Assembly: GCF_900086725.1 (NCBI RefSeq)
Contig: NZ_LT574838.1
Location: 1 to 64,000 of the forward strand
Reading direction: 5' to 3'
Length of the DNA stretch: 64,000 bases
Source: Bariatricus massiliensis
Lineage (GTDB): Bacteria > Bacillota > Clostridia > Lachnospirales > Lachnospiraceae
Positions 26,544 to 35,572 of the stretch are shown here, in pieces. Under the pieces are notes generated by a model, which saw nothing but the letters and a program-made list of their open reading frames with translations, was not told where the DNA came from and made no database searches. Both the position numbers and the translations under genes were made by a program. Each line of letters begins with the position of its first letter. Positions within the stretch are counted from its first letter, which is position 1.

Positions 26544-27716
26544 TTATTTAATAACTTGATTCAAGATTTCCGCCAGCGGCTCCATGGCATTTTTCATCTC
26601 CTGAAGCGTGTTCGTCTGGGCTCCTGCCTCTATCAGCAGCATTTTAGGCATTAAATCCATATTATATTTATATCCCTTCAGATAATTACGTCTTGTGAAG
26701 CCGGGATAAGTTTTTTCCGCGGCAATCTTCATCTGCAGAGAAAACGCAAGGTTATCTTGGATATACGGATTTCCCATTCCCGCAAGGTCCCCGTTTGTTC
26801 TTGTTCTGGACATTCCATTGAAAAGCATAATCTGGGCCGTCGGTTTTCCGTTAATGTCCGTTACAAGATGCGTACTCTCTCCTACCCCGTCCCTATGTAA
26901 ATCAATGACTACCTCAATACTCGGATTATCTTTCAGAATCTGCTCTATCTCGGGCTTTGCAAGCTCATATGCTTCACTCCGGTCAAGTTTGCCATCTATC
27001 AAATCATATACACCCTCGTGGTGCATAGTGGAAATTCCATATTTATTGTTGAGCAGGTCGGCGAGGTAACGCCCAACACCGACAATACTGGTGGCTGGGT
27101 CTCCGTCGGAATCTACAAATGTCTCCTGCGAGTGAGTATGGAATATCAGGACTTTCGGCCCTTCACTCTCTGTATTTATCCGTAAATCCTTGGACATCAG
27201 CTCCGGTACATTCAAATCCGAAGGCTCCACATATGTCACACTGTCTACTGTATAGAAATTACTGATTAAATAATCAAAGTTACTCAACTTCTCGATAGAC
27301 AGATCCACTGCGGGCACCGAAGCCTGCTGTGTCTCGTCACTGTTGTCTTCCCCGACCAGATTCCCGTTCGCGTCCACTGTATTTTCATCTTCTGCCTGCT
27401 TTTTCACCAGCATTTCATAGGTGGCCTCATCCTCCACAGCCGTTTCCCCATTTTCTTTCTCCTGTATATACCCACCGAGAGGAATCATATTCATTGCCAG
27501 TCTGGTAAGCCACTTCTCAGCCGGTTCTCTTTCTGTCTTTTTATTGCTGTAGGCAATAGCGGGAAGATATGTCTGCTCCGCACTTTCTTGTATTTCTTGA
27601 AAAAGTTGTATTTTCAGGGAGCGCAGAATCTGACTTCCGCCCTCCCTCATAAGGTATCCACCCAATATGCAAATAATCAGACATATAAGCATCGTGCTTA
27701 CCCGCCATTTTTTCAT
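26544..27716 (-). CDS. spoIIP: Stage II sporulation protein P
   Basis: A 390-residue peptidoglycan amidase/endopeptidase of the DMP complex that drives forespore engulfment. One N-terminal membrane helix (about 8-28) is followed by a linker and the SpoIIP catalytic domain. Zinc-ligand candidates are H in F-H-T-H-S-Q-E-T-F, D-L-H-R-D-G-V and the late I-E-A-G-A-Q-T-N. It lies next to gpr, as in many Clostridia. Together these two genes show that the organism has a sporulation programme. No confident sigma-E promoter was identified. Confidence 0.95.
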   Translation of the reverse strand: MKKWRVSTMLICLIICILGGYLMREGGSQILRSLKIQLFQEIQESAEQTYLPAIAYSNKKTEREPAEKWLTRLAMNMIPLGGYIQEKENGETAVEDEATYEMLVKKQAEDENTVDANGNLVGEDNSDETQQASVPAVDLSIEKLSNFDYLISNFYTVDSVTYVEPSDLNVPELMSKDLRINTESEGPKVLIFHTHSQETFVDSDGDPATSIVGVGRYLADLLNNKYGISTMHHEGVYDLIDGKLDRSEAYELAKPEIEQILKDNPSIEVVIDLHRDGVGESTHLVTDINGKPTAQIMLFNGMSRTRTNGDLAGMGNPYIQDNLAFSLQMKIAAEKTYPGFTRRNYLKGYKYNMDLMPKMLLIEAGAQTNTLQEMKNAMEPLAEILNQVIK

Positions 27717-27783
27717 GCTTTCGCCCCGTTTTCAGTGTAGTCTGGCATTTGTATCTACACATTTTATGCGTCTCCCCGGCACT

Positions 27784-28752
27784 TTATGCGGTGGCGGTTC
27801 CTGAAAACAATATATTCAAGGCCTCCGATATAGTATAACTAATCCGTTTTACCGTATCGTCGATATCCTTCGGTGTCACGAACATTCCATTCAAATGTGG
27901 AGAAATCAGCTCTTTTACCAGTTCATATTTTTCTGCTGCACTGTATCCCTGCATGACCAGCCCCACCCCCTTCAGCGCTTCCGATGATTCCAGCGCCTGC
28001 AGAAGATTTTCCATTGTATCATTGACAATAGTCGCCGCGTCCACAACCGTTGGCACCCCGATAGCGATGACTGGTATCCCGACCGTGTCTTTCGTGATTC
28101 CATTCCTGTGGTTGCCGACTCCCGAACCCGGGTTGATGCCCGTGTCCGCTATCTGTACCGTCCTGTTCAGCCTCCGCGAATTTCTGGCCGCCAGCGCGTC
28201 GATTGCAACGACAAAATCCGGTTTTGTCTCCGCTACTACGCCCCGTATAATCTCTACAGTCTCCATCCCGGTCTGCCCCATGACCCCTGGTACTATCGCG
28301 CTCACTATCTCCATTTCATCATCGCCCATAGCATATCTTCCATATTCTTTGAAAATATGTCTTGTGATATTTAAGTTATCCACAACATAGGGCCCCAATG
28401 CATCCGGCGTAACTTGCCTGTTCCCCAGCCCTACTACCAGAACTTGATAGCTCTCTTTTTTTTCAGGCACCATGCCTTTGATAAATTCTGCCAATTCCTT
28501 TGAAACTTCCCGATGATACTCTTCATCCGGAACAGCCATGTTGGGCGCTTCCATAGTAATATAGGTTCCAACCGGCTTTCCCATCGTTTTGGCTCCCTTT
28601 TCTGTCTCGATCTTCACGGTAGTGACACGAATTTCCCGCTCTTCATCGTACTCTTCTTCCAGAATGACCCCCTGTACTTCTACGTTGTCAGACTCGAACC
28701 GTTCCTTCTGCTCCAGCGCAAGGTCTGTTCGGATACTATACTTCTCGACCAT
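27784..28752 (-). CDS. gpr: Germination protease (GPR endopeptidase)
   Basis: A 322-residue protease that degrades small acid-soluble spore proteins during germination. The N-terminus carries R-T-D-L-A-L-E (8-14), the conserved propeptide region cleaved on activation. Further family motifs are V-V-G-L-G-N-R-Q-V-T-P-D-A-L-G-P, I-D-A-L-A-A-R and P-G-S-G-V-G-N-H-R. ATG 28752 has a GGGGG-type site and replaces an earlier weak start. The gene is divergent from rpsT and 67 bases upstream of spoIIP. Confidence 0.95.
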   Translation of the reverse strand: MVEKYSIRTDLALEQKERFESDNVEVQGVILEEEYDEEREIRVTTVKIETEKGAKTMGKPVGTYITMEAPNMAVPDEEYHREVSKELAEFIKGMVPEKKESYQVLVVGLGNRQVTPDALGPYVVDNLNITRHIFKEYGRYAMGDDEMEIVSAIVPGVMGQTGMETVEIIRGVVAETKPDFVVAIDALAARNSRRLNRTVQIADTGINPGSGVGNHRNGITKDTVGIPVIAIGVPTVVDAATIVNDTMENLLQALESSEALKGVGLVMQGYSAAEKYELVKELISPHLNGMFVTPKDIDDTVKRISYTISEALNILFSGTATA

Positions 28753-28824
28753 GATTTTCCCCCTGTTAAATATTTTCACACTTACTGCTAATGCTATTTT
28801 TCACAAAAAAATGGGAAATATGTA

Positions 28825-28853
28825 TTGACAAGCATTATTTAATCGCATAAAAT
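28825..28853 (+). promoter_or_regulatory. Promoter for rpsT
   Basis: TTGACA (28825-28830) and TAAAAT (28848-28853) with a 17-base spacer, giving an rpsT leader of about 75 bases. Confidence 0.75.
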
Positions 28854-28866
28854 AAATAAGTGTGTT

Positions 28867-28895
28867 CGTCAGATGTTCCGTGTCACGTTCTGACG
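28867..28895 (+). promoter_or_regulatory. rpsT leader hairpin
   Basis: CGTCAGA (28867-28873) pairs perfectly with TCTGACG (28889-28895) in the transcript leader, 38 bases before the TTG start of rpsT. No U-run follows, so it is not a terminator. It is a candidate element for S20 autocontrol. Confidence 0.45.
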
Positions 28896-28933
28896 GATTG
28901 TGAATAATCAAATGAGATTTGGAGGTGTCGGAA

Positions 28934-29197
28934 TTGGCTAACATTAAATCTGCAAAAAAAAGAATTTTAGTGACTGAAACGAAAACAGCTAGAAATAAAG
29001 CAATTAAGTCTAAAGTTAAAACTTACGTGAAAAAAGTGGAAACAGCTGTTGCTAAAAAGGATGCTGCTGCAGCAAAAGAAGCTTTGAAAGAAGCTATCGT
29101 TGTAATCAACAAAGCAGGCAGCAAAGGTGTTTATCATAAAAATACCTGCTCCAGAAAGATTTCCCGTTTAACAAAAGCTGTTAACGCAATTGCTTAA
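28934..29197 (+). CDS. rpsT: 30S ribosomal protein S20
   Basis: An 87-residue, lysine- and alanine-rich three-helix protein that binds 16S rRNA. The true start is TTG 28934: it gives the family N-terminus (M)-A-N-I-K-S-A-K-K-R and follows GGAGG by eight bases, and no ATG fits. A UUG start in rpsT is also used in Escherichia coli, where it takes part in autoregulation. The gene is monocistronic, with its own promoter, leader hairpin and terminator. Confidence 0.97.
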   Translation: MANIKSAKKRILVTETKTARNKAIKSKVKTYVKKVETAVAKKDAAAAKEALKEAIVVINKAGSKGVYHKNTCSRKISRLTKAVNAIA

Positions 29198-29224
29198 TTC
29201 AGTTTTGAATAAATACGAGAAAAC

Positions 29225-29260
29225 AAAAGACAACCGCGAACCGTCAGCGGCTGTCTTTTT
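29225..29260. terminator. Bidirectional terminator between rpsT and the grd operon
   Basis: AAAAGACAACCGC and GCGGCTGTCTTTTT pair around a short loop, with A- and T-runs on both sides. It ends rpsT on the plus strand and the aldo/keto reductase gene on the minus strand. Confidence 0.85.
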
Positions 29261-29272
29261 ATTTGGTAAAAT

Positions 29273-30082
29273 CTATAAATCTTTTGTCCATTCAAGCAGG
29301 GATTCCTTTTGGTCCAGCGCTGCAATTGCTTCCATGTCCATAGCATCTAATTCAAAATCAAAAATGTCAATATTTTCTTTGATTCTATTTGGATTAATTG
29401 ATTTCGGGATGACCACAATATTCCTTTGGACAAGATTTCTCAGCATAACCTGCGCAACAGATTTCTGATATTTTTCAGCAATTCCCATCAGGACCGGATG
29501 TGTGAAGACCCCATTTCTCCCTTTAGCAAGAGGACTCCATGCCATCAACAATGTACCATGTTTTTCCAGCACAGTTTGCAGTTCATGATTCTGTTGAAAA
29601 ACATGAGTTTCAAATTGATTCACCGCAGGAACTATATTACATTTACTTATAAAATCAAGATAACGCTCTTCACGGAAATTGCAGACGCCAATTGCCCGAA
29701 CTTTGCCCGCATTATAAGCCTCCTCCATGGCACGATACATTTCTAAGCTTTCCTTATAGGGCATATGAAGGAGCAGTAAGTCGATATAGTCTGTCTGTAA
29801 TTCCTTCAATGAACAATCAATTGCATTTTTAGCCTTGTCGTAACTGCAGCTTGTTTCGTACAGTTTTGTAGTTAAAAACAATTCCTGTCTAGAGACACCA
29901 GATACTTTTAGTGCAGCTCCAATATCCGATTCATTTCCATACATTTGTGCCGTATCTATCGCACGGTATCCCGCTTTGACAGCAGCATCTATAGCAATAC
30001 GAAGTTCTTCTTTCTCCGATGCAAATGTCCCCAATCCAATACTCGGTATTTTCACATGATTATTCAATTCAATCAGCTTCAT
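29273..30082 (-). CDS. Aldo/keto reductase
   Basis: A 269-residue NADPH-dependent reductase with a TIM-barrel pattern. The catalytic tetrad is visible: D and Y in D-T-A-Q-M-Y-G-N-E, K in L-T-T-K-L-Y-E, and H in L-L-L-L-H-M-P. The late I-P-K-S-I-N-P-N-R-I segment binds the cofactor phosphate. ATG 30082 follows an AGAGG site. It is the last gene of the grdE-grdB transcription unit, 14 bases after the M20 gene, so it may reduce an aldehyde or ketone from that pathway. That is inference from position. Confidence 0.88.
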   Translation of the reverse strand: MKLIELNNHVKIPSIGLGTFASEKEELRIAIDAAVKAGYRAIDTAQMYGNESDIGAALKVSGVSRQELFLTTKLYETSCSYDKAKNAIDCSLKELQTDYIDLLLLHMPYKESLEMYRAMEEAYNAGKVRAIGVCNFREERYLDFISKCNIVPAVNQFETHVFQQNHELQTVLEKHGTLLMAWSPLAKGRNGVFTHPVLMGIAEKYQKSVAQVMLRNLVQRNIVVIPKSINPNRIKENIDIFDFELDAMDMEAIAALDQKESLLEWTKDL

Positions 30083-30096
30083 CTTATAACCTCTTT

Positions 30097-31467
30097 CTAA
30101 TCCTCCAGCCAGCATTTATGGGGAGGAATATTTATTTTTTTAAATGCTTCCCAGCATTCATCAACAATCCTTGTATCTGTAAAAGCGTCAACCGCTGCCT
30201 GCGCTATGATTTTGTAAGCATAAAGCGCTGGTTTCATTCCAATACTTGTACCTGCACAAAAGGTCGCGCTCCAGTGGTGTCCCGGGCACCGTATAGGTCT
30301 GGCCAGCCCTTGAAAATGTAAACTAGGGCCAAAATATGTCATGTCCGCAGCATCTGTGCAATTTGAGCATTCACCCAGCTCTTCCCTGTAAGGCAGATAT
30401 TTCGTGGGCAGTAATTCCTCATCATCCTCCGGGGGTTCTGCATGATTCACCTGTCTGTATAGCTGACGTACCATCTCATATTCTTCCTTCTCATAAATAA
30501 GCGGCGGAACTTTTCCTGCCTCCTCACACATATATTTACACAGAGGCAATGTATAGTAATACTGTGGGACCCCGGATTCCACTTGGTATTCAAAAGTGGT
30601 ATCCGTCATAAGCGCTGCTCCCTTCGCACATTTTATCCCGCGTTCAAGCAAATCAACTGCAGTGTCATAATCATCCATACTGCGGAACATATAACGCACA
30701 GAGGCATAATCCGGTATAATATTGGGCGCCGCACCTCCGTTTACTATATTATAATGAATCCAAGTATTCTCTTTTGAATGTTCACGCAGGAACTCACATC
30801 CAATATTCATAAGCTGTACCGCATCCAATGCACTTCTTCCATCCCAGCGCATCCCTGCGGCATGTGCGGCAGTACCGTGGAATTCAAATAGTACCCGGAT
30901 TGCCACCTGCTGTGGTACTGGACAAAAATCAAGCGGCCCGGGCGCAGGATGCCACATAAGTGTCATATCGACATCGTCAAACACACCATGATGTCCCAAA
31001 TAAGATTTCCCTCTGCCAATCTCCTCCCCCGGTGCCTGTATCAGTTTGATAGTTCCGGAAAGTTTCATTTTTTCCATCGCATACCGGACTGCAGCTGCGG
31101 CCGCTGCCGCTCCTCCGGCCATTGTATTATGCCCGCAGCCATGGCCGGGACCTTCTATTTCTTCTTTTTTAGGTACACACCTCTGCCCTAAACCCGGAAG
31201 TGCATCCAACTCCCCCACAATTGCTATGACCGGCTTTCCACTCCCCCAGCTGGCAATCATAGTGTTGCAATCGGCTTGCTGATTGTCCCAGTCCTCAGCG
31301 GCATGAGTTTCGACACTCTCAAAACCTTCTTCTACGGCAAATTTTCTCATAAGTTCACATGCGTAGTACTCCTTAAGGGACAGTTCAGGATGTTCCCAGA
31401 TGTCTCGCATTAGACTATATATTTTCGTCTCATTCTTTTCAAACCATTCCGCAATATACGAATTCAA
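30097..31467 (-). CDS. M20-family amidohydrolase (AbgB-like)
   Basis: A 456-residue metal-dependent amidohydrolase resembling aminobenzoyl-glutamate utilisation protein B. Metal ligands and catalytic residues are visible: G-E-L-D-A-L-P-G-L (D), G-P-G-H-G-C-G-H-N (H), P-G-E-E-I-G-R-G-K (E-E) and W-H-P-A-P (H). A lid domain separates the two halves of the catalytic domain. No signal peptide is present, so it acts in the cytosol. It overlaps the upstream transporter gene by four bases (ATGA), showing tight coupling. It probably cleaves an amide bond in the imported compound, releasing an amine for the GrdB/GrdE enzyme. The substrate is unknown. Confidence 0.88.
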   Translation of the reverse strand: MNSYIAEWFEKNETKIYSLMRDIWEHPELSLKEYYACELMRKFAVEEGFESVETHAAEDWDNQQADCNTMIASWGSGKPVIAIVGELDALPGLGQRCVPKKEEIEGPGHGCGHNTMAGGAAAAAAAVRYAMEKMKLSGTIKLIQAPGEEIGRGKSYLGHHGVFDDVDMTLMWHPAPGPLDFCPVPQQVAIRVLFEFHGTAAHAAGMRWDGRSALDAVQLMNIGCEFLREHSKENTWIHYNIVNGGAAPNIIPDYASVRYMFRSMDDYDTAVDLLERGIKCAKGAALMTDTTFEYQVESGVPQYYYTLPLCKYMCEEAGKVPPLIYEKEEYEMVRQLYRQVNHAEPPEDDEELLPTKYLPYREELGECSNCTDAADMTYFGPSLHFQGLARPIRCPGHHWSATFCAGTSIGMKPALYAYKIIAQAAVDAFTDTRIVDECWEAFKKINIPPHKCWLED

Positions 31468-32900
31468 TATCTCGCCTCCTTATTTTTTATAGATTGCTTA
31501 TACAATCCAATAGAACCGCCTACCATAATCACTAAATTCAATGCTGCTCCAATGATAACTCCATCCACCTTAAGCCCTAAAGGTACTTTCACAAACATGT
31601 CGAAGCCAAAAGAGCATATGCTTCCGACAATCATCGCGATACCAGCGGCTTTCGCGTTTGCCTTTTTCCAAAAGCATCCTAGAATCAAAGGAAAGAAGAT
31701 TCCTGCCCCATATGCGCTTGCTCCAATCTTGAAAAGAGCATATATTTTGTCGACATACAAAGCTATCAGGCATAAAATAATGGAGAAAACCACGCAAGAA
31801 ACCCGGGTTATCATCAATATTTTCTTATCACTGAGGTTCTTACGTTTTGGACGGACAATGTCATCCACAAAAGTTGAGCCGAGCAGCAGCAAATATGAAT
31901 CCCCTGAAGTCAGGGTTAAGCCTAAAAGTACAGACAAAATCAAGCCTTTCAATGCAATAGGAAAATATGTGCTGACGTACCGCACAGTGAACGTACTTCC
32001 TATTGTGATATCTGGAAAAATGTTTTTCATCGCAAGTGCGGGCAATGCTGTAATGATTCCTGCCACGATTAAAGATACTCCCCATGCTGTCAGAGAGCCG
32101 ATTAATGCATCCTTCGTAGAACGCGCAGCAAAAATCCTCTGCGCAAAATTAGGTTCAGCTCCTGTCGACAGTGAATATGAAATGGCCCAGCCAACCATGG
32201 TAATAGGTGCAATTCCTTTGACTAGCGATAATCGCTCCGGCGTCTGAGATGCAAGCACTGTCTCAATCCCTCCCGCAGATCTAAACACCATAATAGGAAA
32301 TACAACACCAAAGGTGACCAAAATAATGATAGCCTGTATTGTGTCCGTTAACGCTACGCCGTAAAGCCCGCTTGGCAGCGTCAATAAAACAACAACCAAC
32401 GCTCCTATTAATGTCCCGGTCTTACGGTCACATAGGCCTAATGCCTCCAGCATGACTCCTATGGCGAGAAAGGTAGCGGCGCAGGAAGCAATCGCAGAGA
32501 TTAATACACAATAAGAACTATACTTCTTTGTGGATGTATTATACCTTTTCTCCAAAAACATAGGCAGAGAGCTGACCCCTGACTTGCGTAAGGGTACTGC
32601 CATAATCAGCAAAAACACCCATCCGACCCACCAAAACAGGCTAGATGTAATCCCTGCGACCCCCGCCTCCAGAATCATGTCATATTTACCAATCACCATA
32701 TTTCCGCCCATTGTAGTGGCTATAGTAGAGCCTGCTACCATGAACCACGATAGGCTCTGCCCGGCATTGGTAAAGTTCTTCGCCTGCATCTTTTTATTGC
32801 TGTTAACGCACAATCCCACAAAAAACGCAATATAGAGAATAATGACTCCAATATCTATAACGCTTATTTTTCCCAAGCCTCTATGCCCCCTTTGTGCCAT
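31464..32900 (-). CDS. Sodium:solute symporter (SSS family)
   Basis: A 478-residue membrane protein with about 13 hydrophobic helices. The SSS pattern is visible in the early A-G-Q-S-L-S-W-F-M-V-A-G-S-T-I-A-T segment, in G-Y-x-S-L-S-T-G-A-E-P-N-F-A-Q-R-I and in the L-T-L-T-S-G-D-S-Y sodium-site region. SSS members import sugars, amino acids, betaine-like compounds or carboxylates. It lies six bases after the MFS gene and overlaps the amidohydrolase gene, so it is probably the importer for this pathway's substrate. Confidence 0.9.
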   Translation of the reverse strand: MAQRGHRGLGKISVIDIGVIILYIAFFVGLCVNSNKKMQAKNFTNAGQSLSWFMVAGSTIATTMGGNMVIGKYDMILEAGVAGITSSLFWWVGWVFLLIMAVPLRKSGVSSLPMFLEKRYNTSTKKYSSYCVLISAIASCAATFLAIGVMLEALGLCDRKTGTLIGALVVVLLTLPSGLYGVALTDTIQAIIILVTFGVVFPIMVFRSAGGIETVLASQTPERLSLVKGIAPITMVGWAISYSLSTGAEPNFAQRIFAARSTKDALIGSLTAWGVSLIVAGIITALPALAMKNIFPDITIGSTFTVRYVSTYFPIALKGLILSVLLGLTLTSGDSYLLLLGSTFVDDIVRPKRKNLSDKKILMITRVSCVVFSIILCLIALYVDKIYALFKIGASAYGAGIFFPLILGCFWKKANAKAAGIAMIVGSICSFGFDMFVKVPLGLKVDGVIIGAALNLVIMVGGSIGLYKQSIKNKEARY

Positions 32901-32906
32901 CTATTT

Positions 32907-34217
32907 CTAAATCATCAGTCCTTCCGGTGTGCTGCCGTTAGCCTCATCCTGCTTCTTTGCTCTTTCCAAGCGTCTTGCAAAAAAGATACAAATAATCAGC
33001 CCTGCCACGAATAAACACAGACCTATTGTGTATAAAATATGATATCCTTTGTTCGTTCCATAATTCGTAGTCAATGTTCCTGCACCTTTTGCAATCAAAG
33101 TCGACTGCAGGCCTGTCACAAAATTCAGCAGTCCAATTACAGTACCACGCGCTCTCCTCGGCAGACGGCTTTCCCCAATCATCGTATTCCGTGCGGGTTT
33201 ACCAAATGAGAAGGTGCCCCGCAGAAAGAATACTATAATTACAGCTATGGTTAAATATTTCGCGCCCCAGGGAAGTATCAAAATTGCGGCGGCGGCCGCA
33301 ATCGCCATACAGAGGCTAAGCGCAACACTCTTGGTCACAGAACCAATTTTAGCTGCCAGAACGCCCGCAAGAGGCGCAAGAATCAAGGCTGTTCCATTAT
33401 TTGCATAGGATGCCACAAACTGAATTGTCGACTGGGACGCACCAAATTCACTGGCCAGCAGCGGCTGTACGAAAGTATTCAGATCATAGGGAAGTACGGT
33501 TGCAACTCCAATCGCTATGATAAAATAAGTATTCGGATTTTTTAACAGATCCCCCACTAATTTTAAACTGAATTTCCCATCATTATGCTGCTCTATCTCG
33601 CCGCTTTCTAACATTTTCTGATACTGTGGCTCAATAAACACCATATGCCCGATCCATGATACCAGCATCATTCCACAGAAAAAAAAGATAATGGCATTCA
33701 GGCCTGCCCCACTGCCAGATTTATTAATAATTTTGGATGCGATGGGCGCTATCACAAGCGACTCTGCTGCCGCCAGTCCATAGAACCATCCATACAATGT
33801 CGACTCCTGTTCTCTCGTCCCAAGTGTAGATATGTAACGCATCATGGGAACACAAAACAGTGCCAGACCGAACCCTGATACTCCCACTGCCACAAGCTGC
33901 ATAATCATATAGCCACTTCTCATGACAGCCAGCGCCCCACATACACATAAACCTGCATAGGCTATGGTAATACTTATTTTCGGTTTTATATTATCTGCTA
34001 TGAATCCTCCCACCAGATAACCAAATGCGCCTACAAAAGACTGAATTGCTGCCAAATTGGCAATCTCCATGTCTGTATATCCAAATACATTTTGTATCAG
34101 TGAGTAATAAGATGTATAAAAATAACCCATGACCATAACTCCTGACCAGCCTAATGATAAGATAATCAGAAACATCCACTGCCGTCTGCTCAGTTTACTC
34201 TTTTCTTTTTCACTCAT
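32907..34217 (-). CDS. Major facilitator superfamily transporter
   Basis: A 436-residue protein with 12 predicted membrane helices in two six-helix halves and a cytosolic central loop (near residues 195-225). The loop after helix 2 is G-G-F-I-A-D-N-I-K-P-K, a variant of the MFS signature. The N- and C-termini are charged and cytosolic. It sits between grdB (39 bases) and the SSS symporter (6 bases). Two unrelated transporters in one operon suggest one imports the parent compound and the other exports or exchanges a product. Confidence 0.9.
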   Translation of the reverse strand: MSEKEKSKLSRRQWMFLIILSLGWSGVMVMGYFYTSYYSLIQNVFGYTDMEIANLAAIQSFVGAFGYLVGGFIADNIKPKISITIAYAGLCVCGALAVMRSGYMIMQLVAVGVSGFGLALFCVPMMRYISTLGTREQESTLYGWFYGLAAAESLVIAPIASKIINKSGSGAGLNAIIFFFCGMMLVSWIGHMVFIEPQYQKMLESGEIEQHNDGKFSLKLVGDLLKNPNTYFIIAIGVATVLPYDLNTFVQPLLASEFGASQSTIQFVASYANNGTALILAPLAGVLAAKIGSVTKSVALSLCMAIAAAAAILILPWGAKYLTIAVIIVFFLRGTFSFGKPARNTMIGESRLPRRARGTVIGLLNFVTGLQSTLIAKGAGTLTTNYGTNKGYHILYTIGLCLFVAGLIICIFFARRLERAKKQDEANGSTPEGLMI

Positions 34218-34256
34218 ACCGTTCTCACTCCTTCTCCAAAAAATTACGACTTCGTG

Positions 34257-35555
34257 TCAAAAAATAGTTGATTCTTTTACATCTGTAGATAGAGCAGACA
34301 AGACTTTTTTAAATAATTCATATCGTTGCTCATTCCTAATCTCTTCGGGCATAGTTGGATCACAATACGGAAATGGAATTCCATATGACTTCACAATCCT
34401 ATTACAGCCCAAACTGGCAGAAACAGGCGTCATGTTCGCCACATGGACTGATGTGATACCTGCCTTTTCCAGTTCAACAACCATTGCTGCTCCGCAGCGT
34501 GTGCAGGTGCCTCATGCAGAAGTCAGGACTACAGCCTGTATCTGGTCTTTTTTCAGAAGTTCTGCAATCTCGTTGGCCATTCTTCTCGCATCTTTAAGGT
34601 TCGTCAGATTACCTGTCGTACTATAAAACTGAGGATGCAGATAACCAATTTCCCCTTCCCGCTCAAGCCGGCGCATGGCATCCACGGGAACAAATACCAT
34701 TGGGTCACTGTTGGCATATTTGTGATCATATCCACCATGAATAGATTCCCATTCTCCGGCTTTTAATTCATCTTCCGGCAGAGGGTAGGCTGCAAAGCGA
34801 ACTGCTCCAGCACTGCTGATTCGATCAGGATTCCCTATAGGTACAATTCCCCCTGTACAGACAAATGCGATTCTTGCTTTCGCTGTATCCTCAATGGCAA
34901 GAGGGATTGGCACTGGTTCGAGCAATTCGATAGGGAGCTCTGATTCAAATGACTCTCCCTTTAATTTTTTCAGCAGCATGGCAATCGCCCTCTTATCCGC
35001 GGTCTGCTCCGCCGGTAAAATCACTTGAGAACGGATACCTCTAGGAAAATATCCCTCCTCATCCGCCCACAAAATAGGTTCTTCATTCAAAAGCTTATTC
35101 GAAAAGTCTCCTAGTTTCCTTAAGTCTTTCCTCATAGACGCTCCTGAATGTCCCCCTCGTAAAATATAAATATCACTGCAGTACATATTTACACCGGGAG
35201 CCTCTTCATACATGCTGGTCACCGTGGGAGCTTGGTATTTTTCCTGCACAAATTTACATATACGTCCACAATTCACACCATAACGCCCGGCAAAGAAAGC
35301 AGGACCTGCAACAAAAAGCTGAAATTCTAAATTTTCCAAAAATCCATCTATAGCTTCTATTGCTTCTTTCTCATGCTCATTCATATAATCGTCTCCGCAG
35401 ATTATGGTATGTGTAATCTGCCCATTCTGAAGCATTTTGTTTAATTCAACAGACGGTCCAACCATGCCTTCTACTATAATGGGAGCCGCTCCCGCCTTCT
35501 CTTCGCCGCCAATCCCACCATAGAACTGATTGATATACATTATTACTTTTTTCAT
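34257..35555 (-). CDS. grdB: Glycine/sarcosine/betaine reductase component B, selenoprotein subunit (GrdB-like)
   Basis: A 432-residue selenoprotein that is read correctly only if the TGA at 34512-34514 encodes selenocysteine (residue 348). The frame before the TGA ends Q-A-V-V-L-T-S-A and the frame after it begins G-T-C-T-R-C-G-A-A-M, giving U-x-x-C-x-x-C, the hallmark of GrdB and its relatives. The remainder ends in T-V/I-F as in the family. The N-terminus (K-K-V-I-M-Y-I-N-Q-F) matches GrdB. ATG 35555 has GGAGG seven bases upstream. In the known reaction, substrate bound to the pyruvoyl group of GrdE is attacked by the selenol, splitting the C-N bond and leaving a Se-carboxymethyl group for GrdA. 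An annotation that stops at the TGA would lose the active site. Substrate class is unproven. Confidence 0.93.
34486..34514 (-). promoter_or_regulatory. Candidate SECIS hairpin of grdB
   Basis: Counting from the UGA (34514-34512), bases 17-21 (GCUGC) pair perfectly with bases 25-29 (GCAGC) around a GGA loop at 22-24. The position just downstream of the UGA and the guanine-containing loop fit a bacterial SECIS. Hand-folded only. Confidence 0.5.
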
Positions 35556-35572
35556 TTTTCCACCTCCAGAAA

